Source of the DNA: Microcaldota archaeon
GTDB lineage: Archaea; Micrarchaeota; Micrarchaeia; Micrarchaeales; CABMGC01
DNA length: 19,128 nucleotides
Direction: 5' to 3'
NCBI GenBank assembly: GCA_021792235.1
Contig: JAJYVC010000017.1
Location: 1 to 19,128, forward strand
Part shown: positions 6,490 through 14,193 of the stretch, piece by piece
Layout: each line of letters opens with the position of its first letter
Position numbering within the stretch: position 1 is the first letter of the stretch
Program-made: the position numbers and the translations under genes
The notes under the pieces: generated by a model
The model's database searches: none
What the model saw: only the letters and a program-made list of their open reading frames with translations
What the model was told of the DNA's origin: nothing

Positions 6490-8033
6490 TTTACCACAAC
6501 GCCAGCATAATCAGCAAAAACCGAAAGCAGAGGTCCAGCTAATGGTATGCCTTTTGACAACTCCTTTATAGTGCTAATATCTCCTTTTTCTGCGCCGCCC
6601 AAAATCACTGCGACAATAGGGTATATAATCAGAAATCCTATGGCTGCAAGAGCAAGAAGGACCCACCCTCCAGCGACAAGATAGAGTGGTGAAACTATCA
6701 TGGAAACAATTACGTCAGATGCGATTATTGCGGCAATCTTCCTAATCCTGAAATTTATCTTGAGAGAATACCTCAATCTGTTTATGAATATTGTATCTAT
6801 CAATAGCGGCAATACCAGGAACGATACGATGGCATATCCAATTCCGCCGAATACAGGTATAAGTAGTAGGAAGAGCAGCAGAGCAACTATATATGCTATC
6901 AGATTATATTTTAGCGCAAGTTTCACCCTGCCCATACCTATCAGCAGCGTATTGGCGTAAGATCCGGCAATGCCTACGAGTAGGCCCATGCTTATTATCG
7001 ATATATACAAAGGACCAGTAGTATAACTGCTGCCGAATACGGTATAGGAGAATGGCAGCGAAAACACTGCCATGTAGAAGAGCATAGGTGATACCACCAG
7101 AACTGCAAGATAAACAGTATATCCATATACTTTGCCAAGCTGCTTCCCAAGCTTTTTGTTCGCATTCATTGCAGAGAATGTGGGTAGTATAGCAAAGCTT
7201 ATAGAGTCAAAGATTACGCTTATCAGAGAACTTGTCCTAGACGCTATGCCTACATTACCGATAACTGCAGGCGCAACGAAATACCCAAGGAACACCAAAC
7301 CGAAACTGCCCACAATCCCGCTGAATATATTCGCACCTGCAACAGGCCACGAGAAGTCCAGCAGTTTTTTCAAATGTGGAAGGTTAGGCTTAGTAAACCA
7401 TAGGCCGTTATGCCTGAACATTATCACAATGCCTACCGCAAATCCCGCGAAGTACCCAATAACCAGACCAAATACTGGCGCAAGAGCCCCGAATCCAAGA
7501 ACCGCTAGCACAATGCTTATTCCTCCCTGCAAAAATGCCTGGACAGTTGCAGTGATTGTGATATCCTTGCCATCACTGAAGCCGAGCAGCGAGTCATACA
7601 CTGCGCCAAACAGCATTGCGGCTATTATCCAAAATGACACCACCTTTATTACGTTTGCCATTGCCGACGTATGGAATATGTACCCAGAGATGAAACTGCT
7701 TAATGCAAACGATACAAAAGCGAGTATTATTCCAACTACAACAACAAGGAAAAGTGCGCTAGAAAATATCTCACTTATCTCGCCAACCTTCCTTTTTTCC
7801 CGGTTTTCAGCTATGAACTTATTAATTGCAGTGCCAATCCCGAAATAGCCTATTGAAGCAAATATCCCTGCAAATGCAACTGCAAGTGTGTATATTCCGT
7901 ATTGCGCAGGTCCAAGAATCCTGGTTACAAGCACAAGCGCTATCCCAAGCATCAAGAATGTAAGTATTCTTCCAAACAGCACGTAGCTCGCTACATTCAC
8001 CGTCCTTGATCCTACTTCCATGCTGTTTTTCAT
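6486..8033 (-). CDS. Wzx-like polysaccharide flippase (MOP superfamily)
   Basis: A multi-pass membrane protein of 515 residues, the size of O-antigen and teichuronic acid type flippases that move lipid-linked oligosaccharides across the membrane. It opens with the family pattern ASYVLFGRILTFLMLG and VTRILGPAQYGIYTLA, and about 12-14 hydrophobic segments run through to the C-terminus. The ATG at 8033 is preferred over the upstream TTG at 8045 because the residues before it add nothing conserved; neither has a good ribosome binding site. It follows the GT2 gene by 79 bp and overlaps the dephospho-CoA kinase by 4 bp. It is the presumed export step for the glycan made by the neighbouring transferases. 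Confidence 0.92.
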   Translation of the reverse strand: MKNSMEVGSRTVNVASYVLFGRILTFLMLGIALVLVTRILGPAQYGIYTLAVAFAGIFASIGYFGIGTAINKFIAENREKRKVGEISEIFSSALFLVVVVGIILAFVSFALSSFISGYIFHTSAMANVIKVVSFWIIAAMLFGAVYDSLLGFSDGKDITITATVQAFLQGGISIVLAVLGFGALAPVFGLVIGYFAGFAVGIVIMFRHNGLWFTKPNLPHLKKLLDFSWPVAGANIFSGIVGSFGLVFLGYFVAPAVIGNVGIASRTSSLISVIFDSISFAILPTFSAMNANKKLGKQLGKVYGYTVYLAVLVVSPMLFYMAVFSLPFSYTVFGSSYTTGPLYISIISMGLLVGIAGSYANTLLIGMGRVKLALKYNLIAYIVALLLFLLLIPVFGGIGYAIVSFLVLPLLIDTIFINRLRYSLKINFRIRKIAAIIASDVIVSMIVSPLYLVAGGWVLLALAAIGFLIIYPIVAVILGGAEKGDISTIKELSKGIPLAGPLLSVFADYAGVVVK

Positions 8034-8112
8034 AAATCTTCCCAAGATGCCGAAACACTAGTATTGGCAGTTATACCTATCAGGCCAACCGTTTCTTCGT
8101 GCATTATTGTAA

Positions 8113-8931
8113 TCATCTGCGCGTCCCTAATACGTATTCCTTGTTATTCAACCTTTTGTCATACTCGTAAACTCCCTTCAACCTAGCAAGGACGAAAGCC
8201 GCAATAAAGACCACTAAATATGCTGGATTTTTCCTTTTGTACTGGCCATAGAAATCTGAAAAGCTTTTATATGCAAGCCCACGTTGCTCGTCCGCAAGAT
8301 AATTCACCAGCCTGATAGCGAAACGGACTTTATTTTTGGTATATCTACTCTCCCTTCGATATACTGTTTCGCCTGCGCTGCTAGAATTTTCAAACCACTT
8401 GTTATCTAGCTTGTTTCTCGACATCCCTATCTTCGTCAGCTCGAGATCTACCAGTACAAACCCAAGCCTCTTGAAATGGGATATGCGCTCCCAATCCTCA
8501 CATTGGTTAAGATCCTTCCATTGGGCTTTTCTCTGCGTTTTGGCATATGCAAGATGCCCTAGGTAGCATACTTGATTACCTCTTAGAATTTTTGCAAGTC
8601 TCCTTATCTCCTTTATGTATGGATTACGATATATTGTGTCAAGATCCACATACATAAGCAAATCATTTTCCTTTGCATGCCTCAATGCATGCTCAAGGGC
8701 CACATGCCTCCCCCAGCCTCTTGTGGACCTTATCTTCAGTAAGACTATTCTAAGATTCTTGTTCCTCTCCCCATATTTTAAAAGCTCCTCAAAAGTCCCA
8801 TCAGACGAGTAATTATCTACAATATATATCTCTTGAGCCCCTAGCCTAGATACAGAATCAAGTGAAGCTCTTACGGTGGAAGCATTATTGAAAGTAGTAG
8901 CATAAAGAATCAACTTCTTGTCGCGCGTCAT
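8113..8931 (-). CDS. GT2-family glycosyltransferase (GT-A fold, DxD present)
   Basis: A family 2 transferase of 272 residues. The GT-A signature D39-N-Y-S-S-D-G-T and the metal-binding D96-L-D are both intact, unlike in the operon's last GT2. Weakly hydrophobic residues near the C-terminus (VVFIAAFVLARL) could touch the membrane. The ATG at 8931 is chosen because AAGGA (8941-8937) sits 5 nt upstream; a TTG at 8946 would precede the ribosome binding site and coincide with the predicted transcription start. It is the first gene of the minus-strand glycan operon and shares a divergent promoter region with the oxidoreductase operon. The sugar donor is unknown. Confidence 0.88.
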   Translation of the reverse strand: MTRDKKLILYATTFNNASTVRASLDSVSRLGAQEIYIVDNYSSDGTFEELLKYGERNKNLRIVLLKIRSTRGWGRHVALEHALRHAKENDLLMYVDLDTIYRNPYIKEIRRLAKILRGNQVCYLGHLAYAKTQRKAQWKDLNQCEDWERISHFKRLGFVLVDLELTKIGMSRNKLDNKWFENSSSAGETVYRRESRYTKNKVRFAIRLVNYLADEQRGLAYKSFSDFYGQYKRKNPAYLVVFIAAFVLARLKGVYEYDKRLNNKEYVLGTRR

Positions 8932-8968
8932 GCAAATCCTTAACAAATATCAACATATTATAATTGTC

Positions 8969-8975
8969 TATATAA
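8969..8975 (-). promoter_or_regulatory. TATA box of the minus-strand glycan operon
   Basis: TTATATA on the minus strand, centred near 8972, predicts a start of transcription near 8946, giving a short leader that just includes the AAGGA ribosome binding site of the GT2 gene at 8931. Confidence 0.5.
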
Positions 8976-8987
8976 CCCTTGTTATAT
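8970..8987. promoter_or_regulatory. Palindrome over the glycan operon TATA box
   Basis: ATATAAC-CCTT-GTTATAT, two perfect 7-bp arms with a 4-bp spacer. It overlaps the minus-strand TATA box in the divergent region between the glycan operon and the oxidoreductase operon, a natural place for an operator. A+T-rich dyads do occur by chance. Confidence 0.35.
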
Positions 8988-9045
8988 CCACCTAATAAAT
9001 ACCATCAAATCCTTCCCGCTGTCTTTAAATTATTGAGCAAGCCAT

Positions 9046-9053
9046 GTATAAAC
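9046..9053 (+). promoter_or_regulatory. TATA box of the oxidoreductase operon
   Basis: GTATAAAC centred near 9049 places transcription start near 9075, almost at the ATG of 9078. There is no ribosome binding site before that ATG, so a leaderless mRNA is likely. A second candidate, TTTAAATTA, lies at 9024-9032. Confidence 0.45.
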
Positions 9054-9077
9054 TGCAGTAAGGCGAGTGCAATTGTT

Positions 9078-10406
9078 ATGTCAAAATACGCAAGAGTAAC
9101 AACCATTGGCCTATGGCACCTTGGCTCCGTGACATCCGCATGCTTTGCAGCTTACGGCCATAGCGTTGTAGGGATAGATCCCGACGAAGCGGTTGCAAGA
9201 AACCTAAGCAAAGGAATCACGCCAATTTATGAGCCTGGGCTTGGCGAGATGATCAAAGGCCAACTAAACCGCTCGCTGTCCTTTACAACCGATTTCAAAA
9301 AAGGCCTGCGGGATTCTGAATATGTTGCAATAACATTTGATACCCCTGTAAATGATGACGACACCCCTAACTTGGACCCCATACTAAAAAGCATTGAAAA
9401 GGCAATACCTTTCCTTAAAGACGGCGTGCTTCTTGTGGTAAGCAGCCAGGTGCCAATAGGGACCTGCGAGCGCATAAGAGACATGATAAAGAAGCGTCGC
9501 CCTTCGCTGGATTTTGGGATAGCATGCATACCTGAGAATCTCAAGCTCGGCGAAGCGATAGAGAGGTTCATGTCACCAGACTTGCTGGTTATAGGGGCGG
9601 AGAATGAAAGAGACTTCGAAAAGGCAAGGGGGCTCTACGGCTTTGTAAAGGGTCCGATACTGCATGCAAACCTCAGGACTGCAGAGATGGTGAAGCATGC
9701 AATCAATGCATTCCTTGCATGCCAGATAAGTCTTTCAAATGAACTTGGCAATTTCTGCGACAACAGCGGAGTTGACTGGCTTAAGGTCTCTGCAGCTCTA
9801 CACCTAGACAAGCGGATAGGGCCAAATGCCATGCTTCACGCCGGCCTGGGGTTCGGCGGAGGGACTCTTGCCAGGGACGTCGGCGTGCTGAGAAGGACAG
9901 GCAGGCAGAATGGCACCGAAACTGCGATGCTTGATGCGATAATAACGGTGAATGACAGGCAGAATGCGGTCATAATCGGGAAACTCAGGAGCACCTTCGG
10001 GAAGCTTAAGGGTCTTAGGGTGGGGGTACTGGGCCTCACCTACAAGCCTGGCACAAGCACTATAAGGAGATCGGCTTCAATTGCGATAATAAAGGAATTG
10101 GCAGAGCATGGCGTGAAGGTAAGTGCATACGATCCTAAAGCGGAGTTTAAGAAGTCCGAGGTCTCGGTGAGCTTCGAGAGGTGCAAAACGCCTGAGAGCG
10201 TAGCCGACGGATCCAACGCGCTGCTTTTGCTGACCGGATGGCCAGAATTCAAGGATCTAGATTTCAAGAGGATTAAGGCAAAAATGAAGAATCCTGTGAT
10301 AGTGGACGCATTAAACATGCTCGATCCAGAAAAGCTGTCAAGATATGGTTTCTCATATATTGGAATAGGCAGGGGCCTCAAGTCAGGCACATTTCAGTAT
10401 AAATAA
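9078..10406 (+). CDS. Nucleotide-sugar dehydrogenase homologue lacking the catalytic Cys
   Basis: A member of the UDP-glucose/GDP-mannose dehydrogenase family, 442 residues. It keeps the N-terminal Rossmann fold (G-L-W-H-L-G-S-V), the PEN-L block corresponding to the PEFL glutamate, K206 and N210 in the AEMVKHAIN helix, and the C-terminal UDP-binding domain (LTYKPGTSTIRRS). In the active-site loop, normally FGGSCxPKD, it reads F-G-G-G-T263-L-A-R-D267, so the nucleophilic Cys is Thr and the loop Lys is Arg. The usual KST before PxG reads SSQ. Without the Cys the second oxidation to a uronic acid should not proceed through the normal thioester, so the product may be different or the protein may be non-enzymatic. 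The ATG at 9078 is chosen over 8979 because residues before it are unconserved and a TATA box lies in between. Confidence 0.88.
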   Translation: MSKYARVTTIGLWHLGSVTSACFAAYGHSVVGIDPDEAVARNLSKGITPIYEPGLGEMIKGQLNRSLSFTTDFKKGLRDSEYVAITFDTPVNDDDTPNLDPILKSIEKAIPFLKDGVLLVVSSQVPIGTCERIRDMIKKRRPSLDFGIACIPENLKLGEAIERFMSPDLLVIGAENERDFEKARGLYGFVKGPILHANLRTAEMVKHAINAFLACQISLSNELGNFCDNSGVDWLKVSAALHLDKRIGPNAMLHAGLGFGGGTLARDVGVLRRTGRQNGTETAMLDAIITVNDRQNAVIIGKLRSTFGKLKGLRVGVLGLTYKPGTSTIRRSASIAIIKELAEHGVKVSAYDPKAEFKKSEVSVSFERCKTPESVADGSNALLLLTGWPEFKDLDFKRIKAKMKNPVIVDALNMLDPEKLSRYGFSYIGIGRGLKSGTFQYK

Positions 10407-10434
10407 TAGCAAGTGAATAATTAGTGCTGATACA

Positions 10435-11307
10435 ATGAAGCTGGAAGGGAAAGTGGCAATAGTGACTGGCGCAGGCAGAGGGCTTGGCAGAGCAATAGCT
10501 ATTGCACTTGCAAAGGAAGGCTGCAGCCTTATGCTCATGTCAAGGACTGCGCAGGAGCTTGAAGCAACGGCAAAGCAGACTGGCCTGACAGAAGAGAAAG
10601 TCGCAATATGTACTGGAGACATAGGTAAAAATTCCGACATAAGGAGGATGGTCAAATCAGCCATATCAAAATTCGGCAGGGTGGATATACTGGTAAATAA
10701 TGCGGCTGTAATCGCTCCGATAGGTCCAATACGCAAGGTCAACGTGGCTGCATGGAAGAGATGCATACAGACAAACGTGGTAGGCACGTTCATGTGCACC
10801 CGCGCTGTGCTTGGAATAATGGCAAGAAATAAGCATGGCAGGATAATAAACATAACTGGCTCAGGCGACGCGGCGCTTGAGAACTTCTCTGCGTATGCCT
10901 CTTCGAAGTCAGCGGTAATAAGATTTACCGAGATACTTGCAGCAGAGGTGAAAAGTAAGGGAATATACGTTAATGCAGTTGCCCCAGGAGGGATAAGCAC
11001 AAAAATGACAGAGCAGATATTCAACGCAGGAGACCTTGCAGGAAGCAGTGAGCACGAGCGCACAGGGAAGGTAATCGCATCAAATGGCGTGCCTCTCGAA
11101 GTGCCTGCGAACCTGGTCGTTTTCCTTGCATCTGATGATTCCGGCACGCTCACCGGAAAGACGATAAGTGCAGTGCATGATGACTGGAAAACATTCGGCG
11201 CAATAGCCAAGCAGCTCAACGAGAGCGACCTTTACACCTTCAAACGGGTGTATCCAAACTTTACGCACAGACTTAAGCTGCCAAGGGATGCAGACGCACA
11301 AACTTAG
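10435..11307 (+). CDS. Classical short-chain dehydrogenase/reductase
   Basis: An NAD(P)-dependent oxidoreductase with a complete classical SDR set: T11-G-A-G-R-G-L-G, N88-N-A-A, Asn114, Ser143, Y154-A-S-S-K158. The substrate is probably a sugar or sugar-derived ketone or alcohol, judged only by its neighbours. At 290 residues it is about 40 longer than the core family because of a C-terminal extension after the GKTISAVHDDW region. The ATG at 10435 lies 28 nt after the dehydrogenase homologue and 8 nt separate its stop from the next ATG, so the three genes probably form one operon. Confidence 0.9.
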   Translation: MKLEGKVAIVTGAGRGLGRAIAIALAKEGCSLMLMSRTAQELEATAKQTGLTEEKVAICTGDIGKNSDIRRMVKSAISKFGRVDILVNNAAVIAPIGPIRKVNVAAWKRCIQTNVVGTFMCTRAVLGIMARNKHGRIINITGSGDAALENFSAYASSKSAVIRFTEILAAEVKSKGIYVNAVAPGGISTKMTEQIFNAGDLAGSSEHERTGKVIASNGVPLEVPANLVVFLASDDSGTLTGKTISAVHDDWKTFGAIAKQLNESDLYTFKRVYPNFTHRLKLPRDADAQT

Positions 11308-11315
11308 AGGTCATC

Positions 11316-12326
11316 ATGATGGAGGTAGCAATAATAGGGTGCGGCAGGCAGGGCGATAGGCGGGCAGCAGCGCTGAAGGAAGCAGGAGACAAGCTTTCGC
11401 TTGCAGTAGACATAGTGCCGCAGCTTGCGAAGAACCTTGCAGGCAAATACGGCTGCAGGTATTCTACTGACTGGAAGGCTGCCGTGCAGGACAATGGTAT
11501 AGATGCCGTGCTTATATGCACGTCCAATGACAGCCACGCTGAAATATCTATAGCCGCACTAAAGGCAGGCAAGAACGTGCTGTGCGAGAAGCCGCTTGCA
11601 AGAAATCCCAAGGAGGCAAGTGAAATACTAAGCGCGCTTAAATCCAGCAAAGCCAAGCTCAAATGCGGATTCAACCACAGGTACCATCCCGCAATCGCCA
11701 TGGCAAAGTCGCATGTCGAAAGCGGCGCCATAGGGAGGATAATGTTCATGAGATGCAGGTATGGCATCACTGGCAGGGAAGGCTATGAGAAGGACTGGAG
11801 GGCCAATGCAGCCATATCTGGCGGCGGGCAGCTGATGGATCAGGGCCAGCACGCGATAGACTTATTCAGGTGGTTCGGCGGAGAAATAAGTGAGGTCACT
11901 GGTCATGTGGATACGATGTTCTGGAAGATAAAGCCTGTTGAGGACAATGCGTTTGCAATCTTGCACGGCAAGGCTGGCCACACCTGCATGATGCACGTTA
12001 GCTGGACAGAATGGAAAAATCTGTTCTCGTTCGAGGTGTTCGGAGACAAAGGATACGTGAAGGTCGAGGGCCTGGGGGGCTCTTATGGCAAGGAGAGGCT
12101 CTTCACTGGTAAGAGGGACCTGAGTGGCCCATTCAACGAGAAGGCTACTGAATTCAGCGGCTCTGATATCTCTTGGGAAGAGGAATGGAAGGACTTTTCT
12201 AATTCGATAAAGAGAAACAAAAAGCCCTTGGGAAGCGCCGATGACGGAGCCGCTGCAGTGAAGATAGCATACTCAATATACAAGTCCTCAGCTACCGGTA
12301 AATCAGTCAAGCTTGGCAGCTTCTGA
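11316..12326 (+). CDS. Gfo/Idh/MocA-family oxidoreductase
   Basis: An NAD(P)-dependent enzyme acting on a sugar or inositol-like substrate, 335-336 residues. The N-terminal Rossmann motif is I-I-G-C-G-R-Q-G, the family's catalytic EKP is at 91-93, and the second conserved set D175-x-x-x-H179-x-x-D follows in the C-terminal domain. Two adjacent ATG codons are possible starts (11316, 11319); GAGGT at 11307-11311 gives spacings of 4 and 7 nt. It ends 7 nt from the convergent GT4 gene. With the SDR and the dehydrogenase homologue it makes a three-step redox cassette; such trios often build unusual keto, amino or deoxy sugars, but no aminotransferase is present here. Confidence 0.9.
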   Translation: MMEVAIIGCGRQGDRRAAALKEAGDKLSLAVDIVPQLAKNLAGKYGCRYSTDWKAAVQDNGIDAVLICTSNDSHAEISIAALKAGKNVLCEKPLARNPKEASEILSALKSSKAKLKCGFNHRYHPAIAMAKSHVESGAIGRIMFMRCRYGITGREGYEKDWRANAAISGGGQLMDQGQHAIDLFRWFGGEISEVTGHVDTMFWKIKPVEDNAFAILHGKAGHTCMMHVSWTEWKNLFSFEVFGDKGYVKVEGLGGSYGKERLFTGKRDLSGPFNEKATEFSGSDISWEEEWKDFSNSIKRNKKPLGSADDGAAAVKIAYSIYKSSATGKSVKLGSF

Positions 12327-12333
12327 TCCAGCT

Positions 12334-13392
12334 TTACGTATTCGAATCCCCGATCTTCCTGTAAACCTTAATTGTTTCGTCAACGCATTTGCGCCACGTG
12401 AAGCTTCTCGCATAGTCGGTTGCCTTCTTCCTCAAGGAATCATCATAGCCCTTCTCCCTGAGCCCCTCTATGATCTGCGCCATGTGCGACTCATCCTCCG
12501 CCTCGAAGCAGTACTTCCTTACCTCCTTTGGTATCTTTCCATGCTTGTTTATTATTACTGGAACACCTCGGGACATTGCCTCAACTATTGGCATGCCAAA
12601 TCCCTCATAGAGGCTCGGGAAGACGAAAGCGTCGAAGCCGTCGTATATCTGCACTATCCTGTCATCAGGCGCGAAGCCCATGAACTTTATGTTTTTGTTG
12701 CCTGCAGCAGCATCTACTGCCTTGTCGTAATCGTAGCTTTTCTTTCCCCACACTTCAAACGAAAATCCCTTTCCATCTATCTTGTTGAATGCACTTATCG
12801 CAAAAGGCACATTCTTTCTGGGATGGAATGCTCCCAGATACCCTACAACGAATTCCCTTCCTGCCTTCTTAGTCTTCTTAGGCAAGAAGAACCTCTCGTC
12901 TACCCCTACATTTACAACGAAGACTCGGTTCTTATCGTAGCCCAGTCTTACCACATCGCCCTTGGTGAGCGAGGATACTGCTATGATATAGTCTGATGAT
13001 AGGAGCGATTTTGTGCTAAGCCTCAGTATTATCTCGGACCATATCAGATCCCTGGATCTTCCTCTGAATGATTTATTCAGCTTTTTATCGAATATGAATT
13101 GGAAATCGTGTGCAGTGGATACGAGCGTGCACTTATCCCTCCTTAGCGGGAAAACCGGTGCTAGGTCTAGGTTATGCACTATGTCGTACCTGTTGACATC
13201 ATGCAGCGCCATCCCCAGCATAAGTGAAATGCCCCTTCCGGCCATTGGCACGTAGCTCTCAATCCTGCTGATCTCCAAGCCACCCACATGCCTTGTGCGG
13301 CTGTAAAGCTCATATGGATACCTGTAAAAGCTGGACCCCGTTGCAGAGAAACCAAGGGTCTCGTTCCTGTAAACTATCAATCCTACTTTCAC
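12334..13392 (-). CDS. GT4-family glycosyltransferase, paralogue of the first GT4
   Basis: A GT-B-fold family 4 transferase of 352 residues. The donor-binding domain shows VGYLGAFHPRKN and FVFPSLYEGFGMPIVEA with the EGFG...E residues. Its C-terminal third matches the GT4 at 4893-5957 almost residue for residue (for example KYCFEAEDE and FMGFAPDD), with long patches of identical DNA, whereas the acceptor-binding N-terminal halves differ clearly. The GTG at 13392 starts directly at the first beta strand (V-K-V-G-L-I-V); an in-frame ATG at 13422 would overlap vapC by 8 nt and add ten residues. It lies 22 nt behind vapC with no obvious promoter of its own, so it is probably cotranscribed with vapBC. 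Confidence 0.88.
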   Translation of the reverse strand: MKVGLIVYRNETLGFSATGSSFYRYPYELYSRTRHVGGLEISRIESYVPMAGRGISLMLGMALHDVNRYDIVHNLDLAPVFPLRRDKCTLVSTAHDFQFIFDKKLNKSFRGRSRDLIWSEIILRLSTKSLLSSDYIIAVSSLTKGDVVRLGYDKNRVFVVNVGVDERFFLPKKTKKAGREFVVGYLGAFHPRKNVPFAISAFNKIDGKGFSFEVWGKKSYDYDKAVDAAAGNKNIKFMGFAPDDRIVQIYDGFDAFVFPSLYEGFGMPIVEAMSRGVPVIINKHGKIPKEVRKYCFEAEDESHMAQIIEGLREKGYDDSLRKKATDYARSFTWRKCVDETIKVYRKIGDSNT

Positions 13393-13414
13393 TAGCTTAC
13401 CCCATAGCGCCAAT

Positions 13415-13846
13415 CTACCCATATTTACTAACGTCAAACAGCTCAAGCCCCATCTCCCTTGCCTTTCCCTTGAGGAGCTTATCGAATGTAAGAAGGGGTG
13501 CTCTCATCTTAATGCTCAGCGCAGCGTACAACGCATCGTAAATGGAAATCCTATTGTTTATGGCTATCTTGAATGCATCTCCAGCTAGGTCAGTCTGGCT
13601 GGATATATCCATATTACTATATATTTTATCCAGGCCGGTTTTGGCCAATTCAAGATGCTGCATGCTTATGTCCTTGCGCAGGACATAATGTTTCCACAGC
13701 CCGTTAAGCACCTCGGACAATACGATGTTCGGCGAAAGCATAGGCTCTCCGCTTTCAGTTATCTTGCTAAACGACCTCCTAGCTATGTCAGAATCATCCT
13801 CTGTTATTATGATTTTGATGATAGCACTCGCATCTATCGTTATCAT
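13415..13846 (-). CDS. vapC: VapC-type PIN-domain toxin
   Basis: A PIN-domain ribonuclease of 143 residues, the toxin of a type II pair. The four acidic residues that bind Mg2+ are visible as D5 (TIDASAI), E45 (LSEVLNG), D104 (IYDALYAA) and D122 (LTFDKLL). VapC toxins cleave RNA, often tRNA, when the antitoxin is lost; the target here is unknown. Its ATG overlaps the vapB stop by 4 nt, the usual coupled arrangement. The GT4 gene follows 22 nt downstream. Confidence 0.92.
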   Translation of the reverse strand: MITIDASAIIKIIITEDDSDIARRSFSKITESGEPMLSPNIVLSEVLNGLWKHYVLRKDISMQHLELAKTGLDKIYSNMDISSQTDLAGDAFKIAINNRISIYDALYAALSIKMRAPLLTFDKLLKGKAREMGLELFDVSKYG

Positions 13847-14061
13847 CTAGTATCCCTGCCTTCCCTTATGAGCAATGTGCTATCTCCCTTCACTTTGATC
13901 TTGTCGGCGTTCTTAAAGATTTCTGGAAGAAGCCCATGCAATCTAAACGACTTAATCCTGCCCTCTATATACTTCCTGAGCTCTTCACTCCAATTAAGGC
14001 CCATCTCCTCCATAAGGCGCTTGGTTTCGCTGCTAACCCTCAATGTTAAAATTTCACTCAT
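13843..14061 (-). CDS. vapB: VapB-type ribbon-helix-helix antitoxin
   Basis: A 72-residue antitoxin. Residues 1-40 form the ribbon-helix-helix: a beta strand I-L-T-L-R-V, then K-R-L-M-E-E-M and N-W-S-E-E-L-R-K-Y-I, the archaeal VapB pattern. The remaining 30 residues would wrap the toxin. RHH antitoxins repress their own promoter as dimers. A perfect 19-bp palindrome lies 6 bp upstream of the ATG, between the TATA box and the start codon, as expected for that control. No ribosome binding site is seen, and the predicted leader is only about 9 nt. Confidence 0.9.
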   Translation of the reverse strand: MSEILTLRVSSETKRLMEEMGLNWSEELRKYIEGRIKSFRLHGLLPEIFKNADKIKVKGDSTLLIREGRDTR

Positions 14062-14066
14062 AACAT

Positions 14067-14085
14067 CGCCATAAATATTATGGCG
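14067..14085. promoter_or_regulatory. Palindromic operator of vapBC
   Basis: CGCCATAA-ATA-TTATGGCG: two perfect 8-bp arms around 3 bp. It covers the predicted transcription start (near 14070) and ends 5 bp before the vapB start codon. This is the expected position for an RHH antitoxin autorepressor site. Confidence 0.65.
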
Positions 14086-14091
14086 GGAAAG

Positions 14092-14099
14092 ATATATAT
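14092..14099 (-). promoter_or_regulatory. TATA box of vapBC
   Basis: ATATATAT centred near 14095.5, 26 bp before the predicted start of transcription and about 35 bp before the vapB ATG. It is flanked by the operator palindrome on one side and by further dyads on the other. Confidence 0.55.
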
Positions 14100-14105
14100 G
14101 TATTA

Positions 14106-14136
14106 CGTATTGAATACGATAGTATTACACTAATAC
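14106..14136. promoter_or_regulatory. Two further palindromes upstream of the vapBC TATA box
   Basis: CGTATT-G-AATACG (14106-14118) and GTATTA-CAC-TAATAC (14122-14136) are both perfect dyads built from the same GTATT/AATAC half sites. They lie just upstream of the TATA box and could bind a second regulator or extra antitoxin dimers. The half sites differ from those of the operator at 14067-14085. Confidence 0.4.
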
Positions 14137-14193
14137 GCAAAACTGCCGAACCTGCAAAGTCTAAACATGAGCTCTGGCTGTTTTAGCTTATCC

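Noticed and set aside
7132..7848. Long open frame antisense to the flippase
   Set aside because: It mirrors the hydrophobic codon pattern of the flippase, has no recognisable motif and no promoter or ribosome binding site.
8979..9077. N-terminal extension of the dehydrogenase homologue
   Set aside because: The 33 extra residues do not resemble the family, and a TATA box at 9046-9053 would place transcription start after them.
10383..11219. Long open frame antisense to the SDR
   Set aside because: Its product is Ser/Ala/Ile-rich without motifs, while the plus strand carries a complete SDR.
12480..12700. Mobile element suspected from DNA repeated at 5.0-5.3 kb
   Set aside because: The repeated DNA lies inside homologous positions of two GT4 genes, with no terminal repeats or transposase.
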